Of a stretch of 64,000 bases of DNA, positions 63,272 through 64,000 are shown piece by piece. Under the pieces are notes generated by a model that saw nothing but the letters and a program-made list of their open reading frames with translations, was not told the origin of the DNA and did not search any database. The translations under genes were made by a program, and so were the position numbers. The DNA is taken from assembly GCF_014280935.1 (NCBI RefSeq), contig NZ_JACLZI010000044.1:1-64000 (forward strand), written 5' to 3'. Positions within the stretch are counted from its first letter, which is position 1. Each line of letters begins with the position of its first letter. The DNA is from Aquibacillus kalidii. Lineage in GTDB: Bacteria; Bacillota; Bacilli; Bacillales; Amphibacillaceae.

Positions 63272-63303
63272 AAAGGCTGTCCCTTATTCAGGAAACAACC
63301 TTT
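63272..63303 (-). terminator. Terminator of the GH31 gene
   Basis: AAAGGCTGTCCC and GGAAACAACCTTT pair with G-U allowance around a 7-base loop; the minus strand continues TTTTTTGTG. Confidence 0.75.
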
Positions 63304-63313
63304 ATCATCTTTG

Positions 63314-64000
63314 TTATTTTAACGTAAAAGTATGTGATTCGTTAGTTGCATGAAATGTAATTTTAGCACCATCTTTATCATTTGACCAATCATCACTAGT
63401 GGCAGATTGTATCGATTCACCATGTAGGAGAATAGAGAAAGGGTTACCGCTCATATCATGTTTAACTGTTATCTCATTTCCAATACGTGACAACTTAATC
63501 TCACCAGCTTGTTTTCCATCCATGTCATAAATGGTTGCAGTCGCTTCCTTCCCATCTTGTAGGGTATAAACATGGAAACATACATCTCTCATGTAGTCAT
63601 AATCTGGTTTATTACTAACAGCCCCTCTAGGTAATATTGTATTCTCTTTTACAAATAAAGGTAGGCTGAAATAATCATATTTGTCTTTTCTCCACGTACC
63701 ACCTTGAACTGTTTTACCTGAAAGTAGATGTGTCCATTTTCCTTTTGGTAAGTAATATGACCCTACTCCCTCTTCATTAAAAATAGGCGCCACCAAGACG
63801 GAATCCCCAAGCATATATTGTCTATCTAATGTGTCACAAAGCGGATCCTCTGGAAATTCTAATAGCATCGAACGCATGACTGGAATTCCTGTTTGGTTGT
63901 TTTCGACAGCAGTACGAAATAAGTACGGCATTAAACTATTCTTAAGCTCTACAAAGTGTTTTGCCACGTCTACTGCCTCTTCATCAAATTTCCACGGCAC
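63314..64000 (-). CDS. Glycoside hydrolase family 31, C-terminal part (cut by window edge)
   Basis: 228 residues are visible; the gene continues beyond 64000, so its true start is outside. The sequence covers the end of the GH31 catalytic barrel (LKNSLMPYLFRTA, GIPVMRSMLLEFPEDP, YMLGDSVLVAPIF) and the beta-sandwich C-terminal domains (YYLPKGKWTHLLSG, LPLFVKENTILPRG). Enzymes of this type are alpha-glucosidases or alpha-xylosidases (YicI-like). The catalytic aspartates lie in the missing part, so specificity cannot be told. No signal is visible in the part seen. Confidence 0.9.
   Translation of the reverse strand: MPWKFDEEAVDVAKHFVELKNSLMPYLFRTAVENNQTGIPVMRSMLLEFPEDPLCDTLDRQYMLGDSVLVAPIFNEEGVGSYYLPKGKWTHLLSGKTVQGGTWRKDKYDYFSLPLFVKENTILPRGAVSNKPDYDYMRDVCFHVYTLQDGKEATATIYDMDGKQAGEIKLSRIGNEITVKHDMSGNPFSILLHGESIQSATSDDWSNDKDGAKITFHATNESHTFTLK

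Overview
The window comes from a low-GC, spore-forming Firmicute of the family Bacillaceae. Gene content and local order match the yun/suf/yus part of the Bacillus subtilis map. Long AT-rich spacers, palindromic intergenic repeats and two NhaC-type transporters would suit a halotolerant genus such as Oceanobacillus, Virgibacillus or Gracilibacillus; that placement is inference. Spore formation is indicated by yunB and an alpha/beta-type SASP gene. No rRNA, tRNA, CRISPR array, prophage or intact insertion sequence was seen.

Layout. 0-2.1 kb: an NhaC-family transporter under a lysine riboswitch (L-box). 2.1-7 kb: yunB, an HD-GYP protein and yunCDE. 7-12.2 kb: the sufCDSUB iron-sulfur assembly operon. 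12.2-13.9 kb: a non-coding island with eight 52-bp tandem repeats and a possible small gene. 13.9-16.4 kb: small redox and housekeeping genes (TlpA-like, yusD, yusE, yusF, gcvH, yusI). 16.6-23.1 kb: the fatty-acid beta-oxidation operon fadNAE behind a FadR operator, plus proline dehydrogenase. 23.6-27.4 kb: znuACB and zur behind a Zur-type promoter, continuing by overlapping genes into two fluoride-channel genes. 27.4-36.6 kb: single genes (VLRF1-type protein, GtrA, UspA, SulP transporter, YndM, glycosyltransferase, M14 carboxypeptidase, CBO0543 protein, acyl-CoA dehydrogenase). 36.8-41 kb: a methyl-accepting chemotaxis protein and a cheX-cheX-cheW-cheY operon whose leader is a cyclic-di-GMP-I riboswitch with a terminator. 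41.2-45 kb: a Fur-boxed siderophore importer (yclNOPQ type). 45-46.2 kb: intergenic repeats. 46.2-50.3 kb: pabA, a pabB-pabC fusion, a CvfC-type protein and brxA. 50.5-64 kb: mixed genes (DUF5412, SASP, a self-regulated XRE repressor with a membrane protein, D,D-carboxypeptidase, alpha/beta hydrolase, NhaC, HNH, CwlO, cold-shock protein, two GNATs, PurR-controlled guaC, methyltransferase, NUDIX, and the 3' part of a GH31 glucosidase).

The most distinctive feature is the number of readable regulatory circuits: an L-box, a c-di-GMP-I riboswitch, FadR, Zur, Fur and PurR operators, a PerR/Fur-like box before suf, and an autoregulatory dyad at the XRE gene. The strongest candidate for a less-described system is the c-di-GMP-gated adaptation module (two CheX-type phosphatases, CheW and CheY, without CheA) close to an MCP with no extracellular sensor domain. 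A second theme is palindromic intergenic repeats. In two copies the outer arms carry compensating base changes while the core is inverted.
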